Below are positions 14,015-25,806 of a stretch of 64,000 nucleotides of DNA, piece after piece; position 1 is the first letter of the stretch, and every line of letters starts with the position of its first letter. Source of the DNA: Megaleporinus macrocephalus (lineage: Eukaryota > Chordata > Actinopteri > Characiformes > Anostomidae). The position numbers and the translations under genes are program-made. The stretch lies in NCBI GenBank assembly GCA_021613375.1, contig CM038704.1:2724637-2788636 (forward strand), given 5' to 3'. The notes under the pieces are model-generated. The model was not told the origin of the DNA. It searched no databases and saw only the letters and a program-made list of their open reading frames with translations.

Positions 14015-16187
14015 CATCCCTAACCACCGTACTAACCACTACACCACCGTACTAACCACTACACCACCATACTAACCACTACACCACCGTACTAACCACT
14101 ACACCACCGTACTAACCACTACACCACCGTACTAACCACTACACCACCTTACTAACCACTACACCACCGTACTAACCACTACACCACCATACTAACCACT
14201 ACACCACCGTACTAACCACTACACCACCGTACTAACCACTACACCACCATACTAACCACTACACCACCGTACTAACCACTACACCACCATACTAACCACT
14301 ACACCACCATACTAACCACTACACCACCATACTAACCACTACACCACCGTACTAACCACTACACCACCATACTAACCACTACACCACCTTACTAACCACT
14401 ACACCACCGTACTAACCACTACACCACCATACTAACCACTACACCACTATACTAACCACTACACCACCATACTAACCACTACACCACCGTACTAACCACT
14501 ACACCACCATACTAACCACTACACCACCATACTAACCACTACACCACCGTACTGACCACTACACCACCATACTGACCACTACACCACCATACTAACCACT
14601 ACTCCACCATACTAATCACTACACTACCGTGTTGACCACTACACCACCATACTAACCACTACACCACCATACTAATCACTACACTACCGTGTTGACCACT
14701 ACACCACCGTACTAACCACTACACCACTGTACTGACCACTACACCACCGTACTGACCACTACACCACCATACTGACCACTACACCACCATACTAACCACT
14801 ACTCCACCATACTAATCACTACACTACCGTGTTGACCACTACACCACCGTACTAACCACTACACCACCGTACTGACCACTACACCACCGTACTGACCACT
14901 ACACCACCATACTAACCACTACTCCACCATATTAACCACTACACCACCGTACTAACCACTACACCACGTTACTAACCACTACACCACCATACTAATCACT
15001 ACACTACCGTGTTGACCACTACACCACCGTACTAACCACTACACCACCATACTGACCACTACACCACCATACTAACCACTACACCACCATACTAACCACT
15101 ACACCACCATACTGACCACTACACCACCATACTAACCACTACACCACTATACTAACCACTACACCACCATACTGACCACTACACCACCATACTAACCACT
15201 ACACCACCATACTAACCACTACACCACCATACTGACCACTACACCACCATACTAACCACTACACCACTATACTAACCACTACACCACCGTACTAACCACT
15301 ACACCACCATACTGACCACTACACCACCGTACTAACCACTACACCACCATACTAACCACTACACCACCATACTAACCACTACACCACGTTACTAACCACT
15401 ACACCACCATACTAACCACTACACCACCATACTAACCACTACACCACCATACTGACCACTACACCACGTTACTAACCACTACACCACCATACTGACCACT
15501 ACACCACCGTACTAACCACTACACCACCGTACTAACCACTACACCACCATACTGACCACTACACCACCGTACTAACCACTACACCACCATACTGACCACT
15601 ACACCACCATACTGACCACTACACCACCATACTGACCACTACACCACCTTACTAACCACTACACCACCATACTAACCACTACACCACCGTACTAACCACT
15701 ACACCACCGTACTAACCACTACACCACCGTACTAACCACTACACCACCATACTAACCACTACACCACTATACTAACCACTATACCACCGTACTAACCGCT
15801 ACACCACCGTACTAACCACTACACCACCATACTAACCACTACACCACCATACTGACCACTACACCACCATACTAACCACTACTCCACCATACTAATCACT
15901 ACACTACCGTGTTGACCACTACACCACCATACTAACCACTACACCACCATATTAACCACTACACCACCGTACTAACCACTACACCACGTTACTAACCACT
16001 ACACCACCATACTGACCACTACACCACCATACTAACCACTACACCACCATACCAACCACTACACCACCATACTAACCACTACACCACTATACTAACCACT
16101 ACACCACGTTACTAACCACTACACCACCATACTGACCACTACACCACCATACTGACCACTACACCACCATACTGACCACTACACCAC
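14015..16187. repeat. 20-bp minisatellite, copy 2 (shq1 intron 2)
   Basis: About 108 units of exactly 20 bp with the same core as the array at 7.9-8.55 kb (CCATACTAACCACTACACCA). A distinctive pair of variant units (TACTAATCACTACACTACCG, then TGTTGACCACTACACC) recurs about half a dozen times, for example near 14610, 14670, 14810, 14990 and 15890. This shows block-wise amplification. Confidence 0.97.
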
Positions 16188-16984
16188 CGTGCCCCTGAAA
16201 TAATATTTTATTTGTAAGTAAATAAATAAATAAATAAATAATTTGTTTGTAAGTGCTCTGTGTAGAGTAATGGGAGGATGTTTAATATCAGTGTTTGAAT
16301 CTGATGAATATCTGAGATTTACAGACGGCTCTACGTTGAAGACTGATTTTATCTCCAGCTGTTTATTTTCACAGTCGTCCACAGGACCTGCTGTAACACC
16401 ATGATGTGAAGAGTCTGCTAGACAGTCAGAGTGAGCTGACTGAGATCTGAGAATCTTTCACTCCACACGTAAAAGCCGCTATACTTTCACTCTCTGACCG
16501 CCGCGCGCGCGCAACTGTCTGATTAACCGCATGACTGAATACGAGCACTCGCAGCTTCACGCTCTGATTTCCGTCTGACAGCAGTGCAGCAATGCGTTCA
16601 TACAGCTCAGCTTTAAAGGGAAACTCCACCCATGTCTCAGCGTTCGAGGTGTGAACGGAGTGAAGTGGTGATGATGGTGTTTACAGTGGTGGTGATGATA
16701 ACTGGGGGGTCCCCATGTCTACAACACAAACATACACAATATAGTATTTACTATTAAACCCACCAGTAAATCTACACGTGTCTTCTGAATTAATATGGAC
16801 TTTTGATTATTAAAATTATTTATTTTTTATTTATTATTTATTTTAATAAATCATGTTTTTGGTTCTATTTTGCCTCACAATGCCTCGAGAAAGGAGATAA
16901 AGTGAACCTAATTAAACAAACAAGACTAAAATTATAGACTTGGTTCGTTTCTTAATGAGGAAATTATACAATGTTTCATAGATG
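16188..16984. repeat. Dispersed-repeat fragments, including a single-copy relative of the 40-44 kb array unit
   Basis: A mixed stretch. Near 16613 it carries TTTAAAGGGAAACTCCACC, a word that recurs in this window at about 38590, 38724, 39501 and 52404. At 16662-16733, on the minus strand, TTTGTGTTGTAGACATGG is followed by a short CATCACCACCACTGTAAACA tract. This is the same junction that opens the large array at 40.15 kb. The rest is AT-rich with no gene signal. Confidence 0.6.
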
Positions 16985-17343
16985 GTAGGGGTGTAAGAAA
17001 ATATTGGAATATTGAATATCGGGATATTTTGTTTATTGATACTGTATCAATTCTCAAAAATACAGCATCAATACACAGATTCCTGGCAGACAGTGAACCA
17101 TTGTGTGATGTGTTTAAACCTCTGACCACTAGATGGCAGTCTTGTAATCCATTTTCAGCTCCACTCCAACATTAACAAGCAGCACAAGGACGCAATGCTA
17201 TTATAAACATAGATAAACCTGTTCATATAGTGGTGTGTTCTAATATAAAAATCTCAGTATATCACTTTGCTTGCAGTATCGTAGTATATCGTGATATACT
17301 AAATCCTTACCGCTGTATCACCGATACAATACATACTAGACAT
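16985..17343. mobile_element. Probable MITE (TAGGGGTGTAAGAAAATATT family)
   Basis: It opens with TAGGGGTGTAAGAAAATATT and is rich in GATACAG/ATATCG words. It closes near 17340 with CACCGATACAATACATACTA. This is the look of non-autonomous hAT-type elements common in fish. The terminal inverted repeats are imperfect and no target duplication was confirmed. Confidence 0.45.
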
Positions 17344-17380
17344 CATCATTTTCTTTATTTAAACTCAGTGTTCACTGAAT

Positions 17381-17581
17381 ATGACACTTACTTACAGTGT
17401 AGCTGAACTGATACAACAGTACAGATATAAAATAACATTTTTAGTTTTTATTTTTAAAGCACTTTTTGGACGTATGCCATCATACATCACAACAATGTTC
17501 ACTGAGAAGAGCACAAATACAAAACTTGCTTCAGTGACTGGAACTCAACTGGGAGGATCTGCTTTGCACCAGCGAGCTTGA
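17381..17581 (+). pseudogene. Possible LINE reverse-transcriptase C-terminal fragment
   Basis: A 66-codon open frame contains FKALFGRMPSYITTMF, which resembles the FKALxGLAPSYIxxLL block near the C terminus of L2/Rex-type LINE polymerases. It is short and divergent, and no flanking LINE sequence was recognised. The open frame itself could be chance. Confidence 0.3.
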
Positions 17582-18100
17582 CGTCACTGAGACATTTTAA
17601 ACTTAATTTCTAACCAGCTCCACACAACCTGCCAGCGTTTAATTTCATTTTAGTGAACACTTTTATGATTTTGATATTCAGTTCGTTTCTTACTTTTCTT
17701 TTAATTTCCTTTCACCATTCTTTTATCTTGATTTTTATTACTCTTTTATTATCATCATTATTATTACTACTATTATTGTTTTTATTATCATTTCTTTTAC
17801 TTTTTTTAGTTTTGATAGTTATTGATATATTTGTTATTCATTTTTGGTTTTAGTTTCTTATTCAGTTTTTTTTCCTTTACAAATTTCATGCAATTTACAA
17901 ACAATATTGTCCATTTCTCAATTAATGTAAGTGTATCAGATGATTTTTAAAGAATATAAATGTTTGTATTAAAGTCTATTTTTGTACAGAGGCTTATTTT
18001 ACATATAGTTCTATTATCAGTAATTCTCAGTCCTCTGTCTAAATCTCCTGGTACGACCACCAATCCAAGTTAAGGATGTTATTGGACTAATTGGTTGCTA
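17582..18100. other. AT-rich intron 2 sequence
   Basis: Strongly T-rich low-complexity sequence (TTATTATTATTACT-type) around 17650-17850, followed by unremarkable AT-rich sequence. No gene was seen. Confidence 0.55.
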
Positions 18101-18328
18101 GGACACTCTTGCTCAATTGAGATCACAGCTGAAAAACATTCTACTAATAAGTGAGTATAAAAGGGAACAACATTCTAGGTTAGTTTAGTATCTGAAGATC
18201 AGCAGTTGATGTCTTGCTGACCGACTCACAATGACCAGAAAGAAACAACTTTCTTTAGAGACCCGTCAGTCCATTGTTGTGTTAAGGAAGAAGATACTCC
18301 ATTAAAACAAGAACATTTCACTGTGATC

Positions 18329-18331
<3 letters not shown>
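18101..18331 (+). pseudogene. Tc1-like transposase N-terminal fragment
   Basis: ATG at 18231 opens MTRKKQLSLETRQSIVVLRK, which looks like the first helix of a Tc1-type paired-like DNA-binding domain. It stops after 24 codons at a TAA, and the (TA)n tract cuts off anything further. The upstream 130 bp may be the element's leader. The element is non-functional. Confidence 0.5.

Positions 18332-18411
<80 letters not shown>
18332..18411. repeat. (TA)n microsatellite
   Basis: About 80 bp of uninterrupted TA, directly after the Tc1-like fragment. Confidence 0.97.
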
Positions 18412-18415
<4 letters not shown>

Positions 18416-18750
18416 CAACTATATAAGTAAGTTCATATCTATCATAGATATATAAGTTTTATCAATTCAATAGAAATGCTCCAAGGTCCCTTGGGAAAAA
18501 TTCTGGTTCCATTGACTTACATTGAAAGTAAAGACAGTTTTTGTCCTCTGCTGTAAAGTCGTTTTGGAGATACTCGTTTTTCATTGGAGATCGACGATGA
18601 TCTTAAGCCTAAAATCTATAATAAATGAACAGCAGATTATTCATAACCATGTCATGCGTTAAGGAAGTTTTTTATCAGTATATAACGGAACTGCATATTT
18701 AACTTTGAGGCTTTTTTCTGATTAAAAGGTTCCATCAGTCCACGCAGTGA

Positions 18751-19200
18751 TGAGATAAGCTGAAATTAGATAAAGCAGCGGAGAAAAAAAACCTGTTGCT
18801 GGAGGAAAGAAAAGAGCGAACCCTTTCAACGCCGCGCTGCTCTGCTTATCTGAAGAGACGTATTACGCGGTTACGCTGATAATTACTTTGGCCGAGGTCC
18901 CTGACGAGACATCTGAATGATTTATAATTACTTGTGTAAACACGGAAAGCAATTAGCGGCGCTTTTATGACTGACTGTTACTGAATAATTCACCGCGTGT
19001 GCGTCAGCGAGACAGGAATAAGGGCGAAGAGGTGTCGAGCCCGAGTCTAGAGCCACGGCGTGTAATTAAAACCCCTAACAGACAGCTCATTAAAGGAGCC
19101 GTCAGCGTTCCGGCGCATAGGTCGAGCGGCACCGCGCCGCCGCTACTGTCCTGCCGTCTATCGGCGAGACAGATAAGAGATTCATACGCAGGATGAAAGA
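18751..19200. promoter_or_regulatory. Candidate conserved noncoding element in shq1 intron 2
   Basis: A 450-bp island of high-complexity, GC-richer DNA within repeat-filled intron. It holds several homeodomain-type words (TAATTAC, ATAATTACTT, GTAATTAAAA), a GATA-type CTTATCT, AGCAATTAGCGGCG and many CpGs. There is no open frame resembling a protein and no transposon end. These are features seen in vertebrate enhancers. The assignment is inference from composition; conservation cannot be checked here. Confidence 0.35.
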
Positions 19201-20205
19201 CACGGTGAGGAGCGGAGGGGAAGTGTCACAGCAGACGGAGAGAGGGGAGATGGAAACGAGGGGGCACTCGTTACCGGGCTATAAAATGATAATGATAATT
19301 ATCGTGAAATAGCGTTTCCTCGATAGAACTATAAGACATAGTTGATAGAAAATCGATAGAATTAAGTTCTGTTCATGTTTTGAGAGACAACACAACAGCC
19401 AATGAGAATGAGAACAGCGCCGCTCCAAACCAATCAGGTGGCTGAACTAGAGTTCCAGACGTTTCATGTTTGGTTGAAGCACAAACAGCACAGAGTGTAG
19501 ATGTAGCAGCAGCTTAACCCACGTACTAGTAATAAGTTACTGCAGGCGTCACAGTCGAGCAGAGAGAATAAAATAAGAGAAAATAAGAGAAAACGTTAAA
19601 CTACTACTGAAAGAAACATGATACACGTGTTAATAATCTATAAATGATCTATAAGATCAGATAAACAGGTAAACAGGTGCTGTCCTGCTGCTGTGTTGAT
19701 GAAGCTCTACGGGATGTTTGATCTTCAAGGTCTCGTGTGTAGCAGTTGTACTGTTGTGATCATCTCCACTGTGTAGAGCTGACAGAGCACCACACTGTTG
19801 TGTTTCTGTGTGAAACACTCCCACAACGTTAGATGAACGTGAGTGATTGTTTGTAGCTGCAGCTCGAGCTCCGGATAAATCCATGCTTTCAGTAGACGCG
19901 GCCACCTTAGCGACGCATCGGCGCAGGTTATGCTAATTGACGTAATTTTGTAATTGATAAAGATAAATATATATACTGTAGGAGTTTGAGTGAGACGCTG
20001 AGACAAAGTTAACTTTATAACCAAAAATCCCGAGTAGGAAACTTTATTTTCTACTGAAAACAGAATCACTAAACCAACAACTCCTCATTAGAGCAGACAG
20101 AGAGTCGACTCACCGCTATGAGTGCTTACATCAGCTCGAACTTAAAGAGTCAGCAACAGCTTAACACAGAGTCTGTGTGTGAATACTGTTCATACTAATA
20201 CTGCC

Positions 20206-20206
<1 letters not shown>
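19201..20206. other. shq1 intron 2, single-copy part
   Basis: About 1 kb of ordinary intron sequence with no recognised gene, RNA or transposon end. Open frames on the minus strand at 19.66-20.07 kb are short and resemble nothing I know. Confidence 0.5.

Positions 20207-20263
<57 letters not shown>
20207..20263. repeat. (TA)n microsatellite
   Basis: About 55 bp of TA dinucleotides, immediately beside the short 39-bp array. Confidence 0.96.
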
Positions 20264-20265
<2 letters not shown>

Positions 20266-20309
20266 GAACCAGGTGTGTACAACACAAATATAGAAAAATT
20301 TAGACATAT

Positions 20310-20582
20310 CTGTTGGTGATGATAAAGGGATGAAGGGATGAAGGAACAGTGTTGGTGATGATAAAGGAATGAAGGGATGAAGGAACAGTGTTGGTGATGA
20401 TAAAGGGATGAAGGGATGAAGGAACAGTGTTGGTGATGATAAAGGGATGAAGTGATGAAGGAACAGTGTTGGTGATGATAAAGGAATGAAGGGATGAAGG
20501 AACAGTGTTGGTGATGATAAAGGAATGAAGGGATGAAGAACAGTGTTGGTGATGATGAAGGGATGAAGGGATGAAGGGATGA
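20310..20582 (-). repeat. 39-bp minisatellite, short inverted copy
   Basis: About 7 units whose minus-strand core is CATCACCAACACTGTTCCTT followed by CATCCCTTCATTCCTTTAT. This is the same unit as the 6-kb array at 52.4-58.4 kb, in the opposite orientation. The frame it opens (FIPSFLYHHQHCS repeats) is an artefact of a period divisible by three. Confidence 0.93.
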
Positions 20583-20918
20583 TGAGCTCTGAGCTCTGTA
20601 ATCAGCTGATCTTGGATTATAGTTTCTCACCAGCATATCCGGCTGAACTTGATTTTACATCATCTCTCTTTCTCTGAGAACATTGACGCTCAGGAGACCC
20701 CGCTTCCCTGTGGATTAGCACAACCCTCAGCGAGACCACCCTCCAGCTAATCACATCAATGAGGACCACACAGCAGTATCTGAAATCAATTTAGGTTCCT
20801 TTCTTTCAGCCTCGTGGTCAGAGAACACTGTACTGACCATCAAGCCTCAGTCAGACTAACCCAAGGCAACACCACTACCTGTGAAACAGCTGCTGTGTAA
20901 TGATAACACTCTTCAACA
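20583..20918. other. shq1 intron 2, single-copy part
   Basis: About 335 bp between the short 39-bp array and the Tc1-type element. I see nothing recognisable in it. Confidence 0.5.
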
Positions 20919-21730
20919 CAGTAAGTCAAAAGTCTTAGGACATGCTTTTATTTCTGAAGTGAAAGTATCTGAATAACCCAGCAAGTAATGGGTGAGGGGG
21001 CCTACGTTTTAGATCAGAGGTCAGTAATAGACGGACCGTGGTTGCTGTCCAATGGGGACCCAAACCGTTAAACTATTGAGAACTATTTAATTTTGACTGT
21101 GTTTATTTTAAGGGGCGGAAAAAAACCATTTATTAGAAGTATTTCATTCAGTTCAGTATTTAAACAGTAAATATACTGAATGGTATGTGTGATGTGTTGG
21201 TGTTTCAGTAGCCGATGGTATGAGATGCTGATACTAGACTACTTCAGTAAACAGGATACACCACTGAATCAGAACACGTTAGAAATGATGATAGTCCAGA
21301 CCGGCCTGAGCAGATCTCCTCTAACTGGACCTTACTGACTCTAATTAAATACCCTTATTTTAGGCTGTGTTCTGAACATGGCCCCCACCTAGAAAGCCGC
21401 CATATTAAATCAAGGGCAAGTTTTTCCAATGGGAAGGTGGCCGAGTAGCAGATCAAAGAAGACCAGAACTGTCTCAGAAATAGATTAATGCACATAGACT
21501 TACAATATCTATTGTGGTTCAAACGTTATCAACTCAGAAAATTGCAACAACAACCACACAAACCACATGTTCCTTTAACAACTACGCCTTCAGATCTGTG
21601 TTCAGCTCCAGGGACAGCACACTGAACATGTTGTTCAATGTGGTTGTTGTTGCAACTTTCTGTGACACATCATTTTCCCTTTCGTTTCTGAAATAAAAGG
21701 GTGTCCTGATACTTTTGACTCACCCTGTAT
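20919..21730. mobile_element. Tc1/mariner-type non-autonomous element with internal hairpin
   Basis: The ends are imperfect inverted repeats: AGTCAAAAGTCTTAGGACAT near 20924 against AGTCAAAAGTATCAGGACAC (minus strand) near 21720, extending through a shared CTTTTATTTC. The element is about 810 bp with no transposase frame. Within it, arms at about 21536-21572 and 21626-21661 (CAGAAAATTGCAACAACAAC and the near complement) form a long hairpin around a 50-bp loop. The left flank is degenerate, so a TA duplication is not clear. Confidence 0.65.
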
Positions 21731-22085
21731 AACACTGTGTATGTAAAATAGACAAAAACCTGCCTAATGAAAAATGTGCTAAATTTTAAATTTTTACAAA
21801 GTTACAAAAAAAATCCCCCAAATTACATTTTAATATAGACGTTTTGGTATTCTGTATATTTTTAAAATGAATTATGAACCGTATGAAAAAATAACCCAAT
21901 AAAATAATACTAACTAGAAAAGTGCATCTCCTGAAGGAAACTCAGGATGGTAGCGCAGCCTAAGCAGTGTGAGAAACGAGGGATGAATAACCAACAGGTA
22001 GAGGAGTGAGGGTCAGTGTGTTTGGGGTCCTGCTCTGAGTGAGTACAGGCAGTTTTATCTCTGTAGGTTTAACAAAACCAGGATG
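21731..22085. other. shq1 intron 2, AT-rich single-copy part
   Basis: About 350 bp between the Tc1-type element and the TTAGG/TTATG array. No gene or recognised repeat. Confidence 0.5.
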
Positions 22086-25000
22086 TTTAGGAGGTTTCTG
22101 TTTATCAAGGCGTTATGTTGTTATGTTATGTTATGTTGTTAGGTTATGTTGTTAGGTTATTTTATGTTAGGTTATGTTGTTAGGTTATGTTAGGTTATGT
22201 TGTTAGGTTATGTTATGTTATGTTATGTTATGTTAGGCTATGTTATGTAAGGTTATGTTAGGTTGTTAGGTTATGTTAGGCTATGTTAGGTTATGTTATG
22301 TTATGTTAGGTTAGGTTAGGTAATGTTAGGTTATGTTGTTAGGTTATGTTGTTAGGTTATGTTATGTTGTTAGGTTATGTTGTTAGGTTATGTTATGTTG
22401 TTAGGCTATGTTGTTAGGTTATGTTAGGTTATGTTGGGCTATGTTATGTTATGTTGTTAGGTTATGTTGTTAGGTTATGTTATGTTGTTAGGTTATGTTA
22501 TGTTATGTTATGTTATGTTGTTATGTTACGTTATGTTGTTAGGTTATGTTGTTATGTTAGGTTATGTTGTTAGGTTATGTTAGGTTATGTTGTAAGGTTA
22601 TGTTATGTTATGTTGTTATGTTGTTATGTTAGGTTATGTTGTTAGGTTATGTTAGGTTATGTTATGTTATGTTGTTATGTTATGTTAGGTTATGTTGTTA
22701 GGTTATGTTATGTTGTTAGGTTATGTTAGGTTATGTTATGTTATGTTGTTATGTTATGTTGTTAGGTTATGTTATGTTGTTATGTTATGTTATGTTAGGT
22801 TATGTTATGTTGTTAGGTTATGTTAGGTTATGTTGTTAGGTTATGTTATGTTAGGTTATGTTGTTATGTTATGTTATGTTGTTAGGTTATGTTAGGTTAT
22901 GTTGTTAGGTTATGTTAGGTTATGTTGTTAGGTTATGTTAGGTTATGTTGTTAGGTTATGTTGTTAGGTTATGTTATGTTATGTTGTTATGTTATGTTGT
23001 TAGGTTATGTTGTTAGGTTATGTTGTTAGGTTATGTTATGTTATGTTATGTTGTTATGTTATGTTGTTAGGTTATGTTGTTATGTTATGTTATGTTATGT
23101 TAGGTTATGTTGTTATGTTATGTTATGTTAGGTTATGTTATGTTAGGTTATGTTAGGTTATGTTGTTAGGTTATGTTATGTTGTTAGGTTATGTTAGGTT
23201 ATGTTGTTAGGTTATGTTATGTTATGTTGTTAGGTTATGTTAGGTTAGGTTATGTTATGTTATGTTAGGTTATGTTATGTTGTTAGGTTATGTTAGGTTA
23301 TGTTGTTAGGTTATGTTGTTAGGTTATGTTGTTAGGTTATGTTGTTAGGTTATGTTATGTTATGTTAGGCTATGTTATGTAAGGTTATGTTAGGTTGTTA
23401 GGTTATGTTAGGCTATGTTGTTAGGTTATGTTGTTAGGTTATGTTAGGTTATGTTGTTAGGTTATGTTATGTTATGTTAGGCTATGTTATGTAAGGTTAT
23501 GTTAGGTTGTTAGGTTATGTTAGGCTATGTTGTTAGGTTATGTTGCTAGGTTATGTTGTTAGGTTATGTTATGTTATGTTGTTAGGTTATGTTGTTAGGT
23601 TATGTTAGGTTATGTTATGTTATGTTGTTATGTTATGTTGTTAGGTTATGTTGTTAGGTTATGTTATGTTGTTATGTTATGTTAGGTTATGTTATGTTGT
23701 TAGGTTATGTTATGTTGTTAGGTTATGTTAGGTTATGTTGTTAGGTTATGTTATGTTAGGTTATGTTGTTATGTTATGTTAGGTTATGTTGTTAGGTTAT
23801 GTTAGGTTATGTTGTTAGGTTATGTTATGTTATGTTGTTAGGTTATGTTATGTTATGTTGTTAGGTTATGTTGTTAGGTTATGTTATGTTATGTTGTTAG
23901 GTTATGTTGTTAGGTTATGTTATGTTATGTTGTTATGTTATGTTGTTAGGTTATGTTATGTTATGTTGTTATGTTATGTTGTTAGGTTATGTTGTTAGGT
24001 TATGTTATGTTAGGTTAGGTTATGTTATGTTAGGTTAGGTTATGTTGTTATGTTATGTTAGGTTATGTTATGTTGTTAGGTTATGTTATGTTGTTAGGTT
24101 ATGTTGTTAGGTTATGTTATGTTGTTAGGTTATGTTGTTAGGTTATGTTGTTATGTTATGTTAGGTTATGTTGTTAGGTTATGTTATGTTATGTTAGGTT
24201 ATGTTATGTTATGTTGTTAGGTTATGTTGCTAGGTTATGTTAGGTTATGTAATGTTATGTTGTTATGTTATGTTAGGTTATGTTATGTTGTTATGTTATG
24301 TTATGTTAGGTTATGTTGTTAGGTTATGTTGTTATGTTATGTTGTTATGTTATGTTATGTTAGGTTATGTTAGGTTATGTTGTTAGGTTATGTTATGTTG
24401 TTATGTTATGTTAGGTTATGTTGTTAGGTTATGTTATGTTATGTTGTTATGTTATGTTAGGTTATGTTATGTTATGTTGTTATGTTATGTTAGGTTATGT
24501 TGTTAGGTTATGTTATGTTATGTTGTCATGTTATGTTAGGTTATGTTGTTAGGTTATGTTATGTTATGTTGTTAGGTTATGTTAGGTTATGTTAGGTTAT
24601 GTTATGTTGTTAGGTTATGTTAGGTTATGTTGTTAGGTTATGTTATGTTAGGTTATGTTGTTAGGTTATGTTAGGTTATGTTGTTAGGTTATTTTATGTT
24701 AGGTTATGTTGTTAGGTTATGTTATGTTATGTTGTTATGTTATGTTAGGTTATGTTGTTAGGTTATGTTATGTTATGTTGTTATGTTATGTTAGGTTATG
24801 TTGTTAGGTTATGTTATGTTGTCATGTTATGTTAGGTTATGTTGTTAGGTTATGTTATGTTATGTTGTTAGGTTATGTTAGGTTATGTTATGTTATGTTA
24901 GGTTATGTTATGTTGTTAGGTTATGTTAGGTTATGTTGTTAGGTTATGTTATGTTAGGTTATGTTGTTAGGTTATGTTATGTTATGTTGTTAGGTTATGT

Positions 25001-25806
25001 TAGGTTATGTTATGTTATGTTAGGTTATGTTATGTTGTTAGGTTATGTTAGGTTATGTTGTTAGGTTATGTTATGTTAGGTTATGTTGTTAGGTTATGTT
25101 AGGTTATGTTGTTAGGTTATTTTATGTTAGGTTATGTTGTTAGGTTATGTTATGTTATGTTGTTATGTTATGTTATGTTATGTTGTTAGGTTATGTTATG
25201 TTATGTTGTTATGTTATGTTAGGTTATGTTGTTAGGTTATGTTATGTTATGTTGTCATGTTATGTTAGGTTATGTTGTTAGGTTATGTTATGTTATGTTG
25301 TTAGGTTATGTTAGGTTATGTTATGTTATGTTAGGTTATGTTATGTTGTTAGGTTATGTTAGGTTATGTTGTTAGGTTATGTTATGTTAGGTTATGTTGT
25401 TAGGTTATGTTAGGTTATGTTGTTAGGTTATGTTATGTTATGTTAGGCTATGTTATGTAAGGTTATGTTAGGTTGTTAGGTTATGTTAGGCTATGTTAGG
25501 TTATGTTATGTTATGTTAGGTTAGGTTAGGTAATGTTAGGTTAGGTTATGTTATGTTGTTAGGTTAGGTTATGTTGTTAGGTTAGGTTATGTTGTTAGGT
25601 TAGGTTATGTTGTTAGGTTATGTTGTTAGGTTATGTTGTTAGGTTATGTTATGTGTTGTTAGGTTATGTTATGTTAGGTTATGTTATGTTAGGTTATGTT
25701 AGGTTGTTAGGTTATGTTAGGCTATGTTATGTTATGTTGTTAGGTTATGTTGTTAGGTTATGTTATGTTAGGTGTTGTTAGATTATGTTATGTTAGGTTA
25801 TGTTAT
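22086..25806. repeat. TTAGG/TTATG pentamer-based satellite, 3.7 kb
   Basis: The array is built only from the words TTATG, TTAGG and GTTGTTAGG in irregular order, with rare TTAGGC, TAAGG and TTGTCATG variants. Longer blocks repeat: the variant TTAGGCTATGTTATGTAAGG with its context appears near 22235 and again near 25445, that is near both ends, and also near 23368 and 23480. It is not a run of the vertebrate telomere hexamer. Confidence 0.97.

Noticed and set aside
14015..16187. CRISPR-like array
   Set aside because: Exact 20-bp tandem units with no unique spacers; eukaryotic minisatellite.
19657..20069. Minus-strand frames of 82 and 114 codons as small genes
   Set aside because: No similarity I recognise, no splice partners, and the position is inside a shq1 intron.
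22086..25806. Interstitial telomere
   Set aside because: The unit is TTAGG/TTATG in irregular order, not the vertebrate TTAGGG hexamer.
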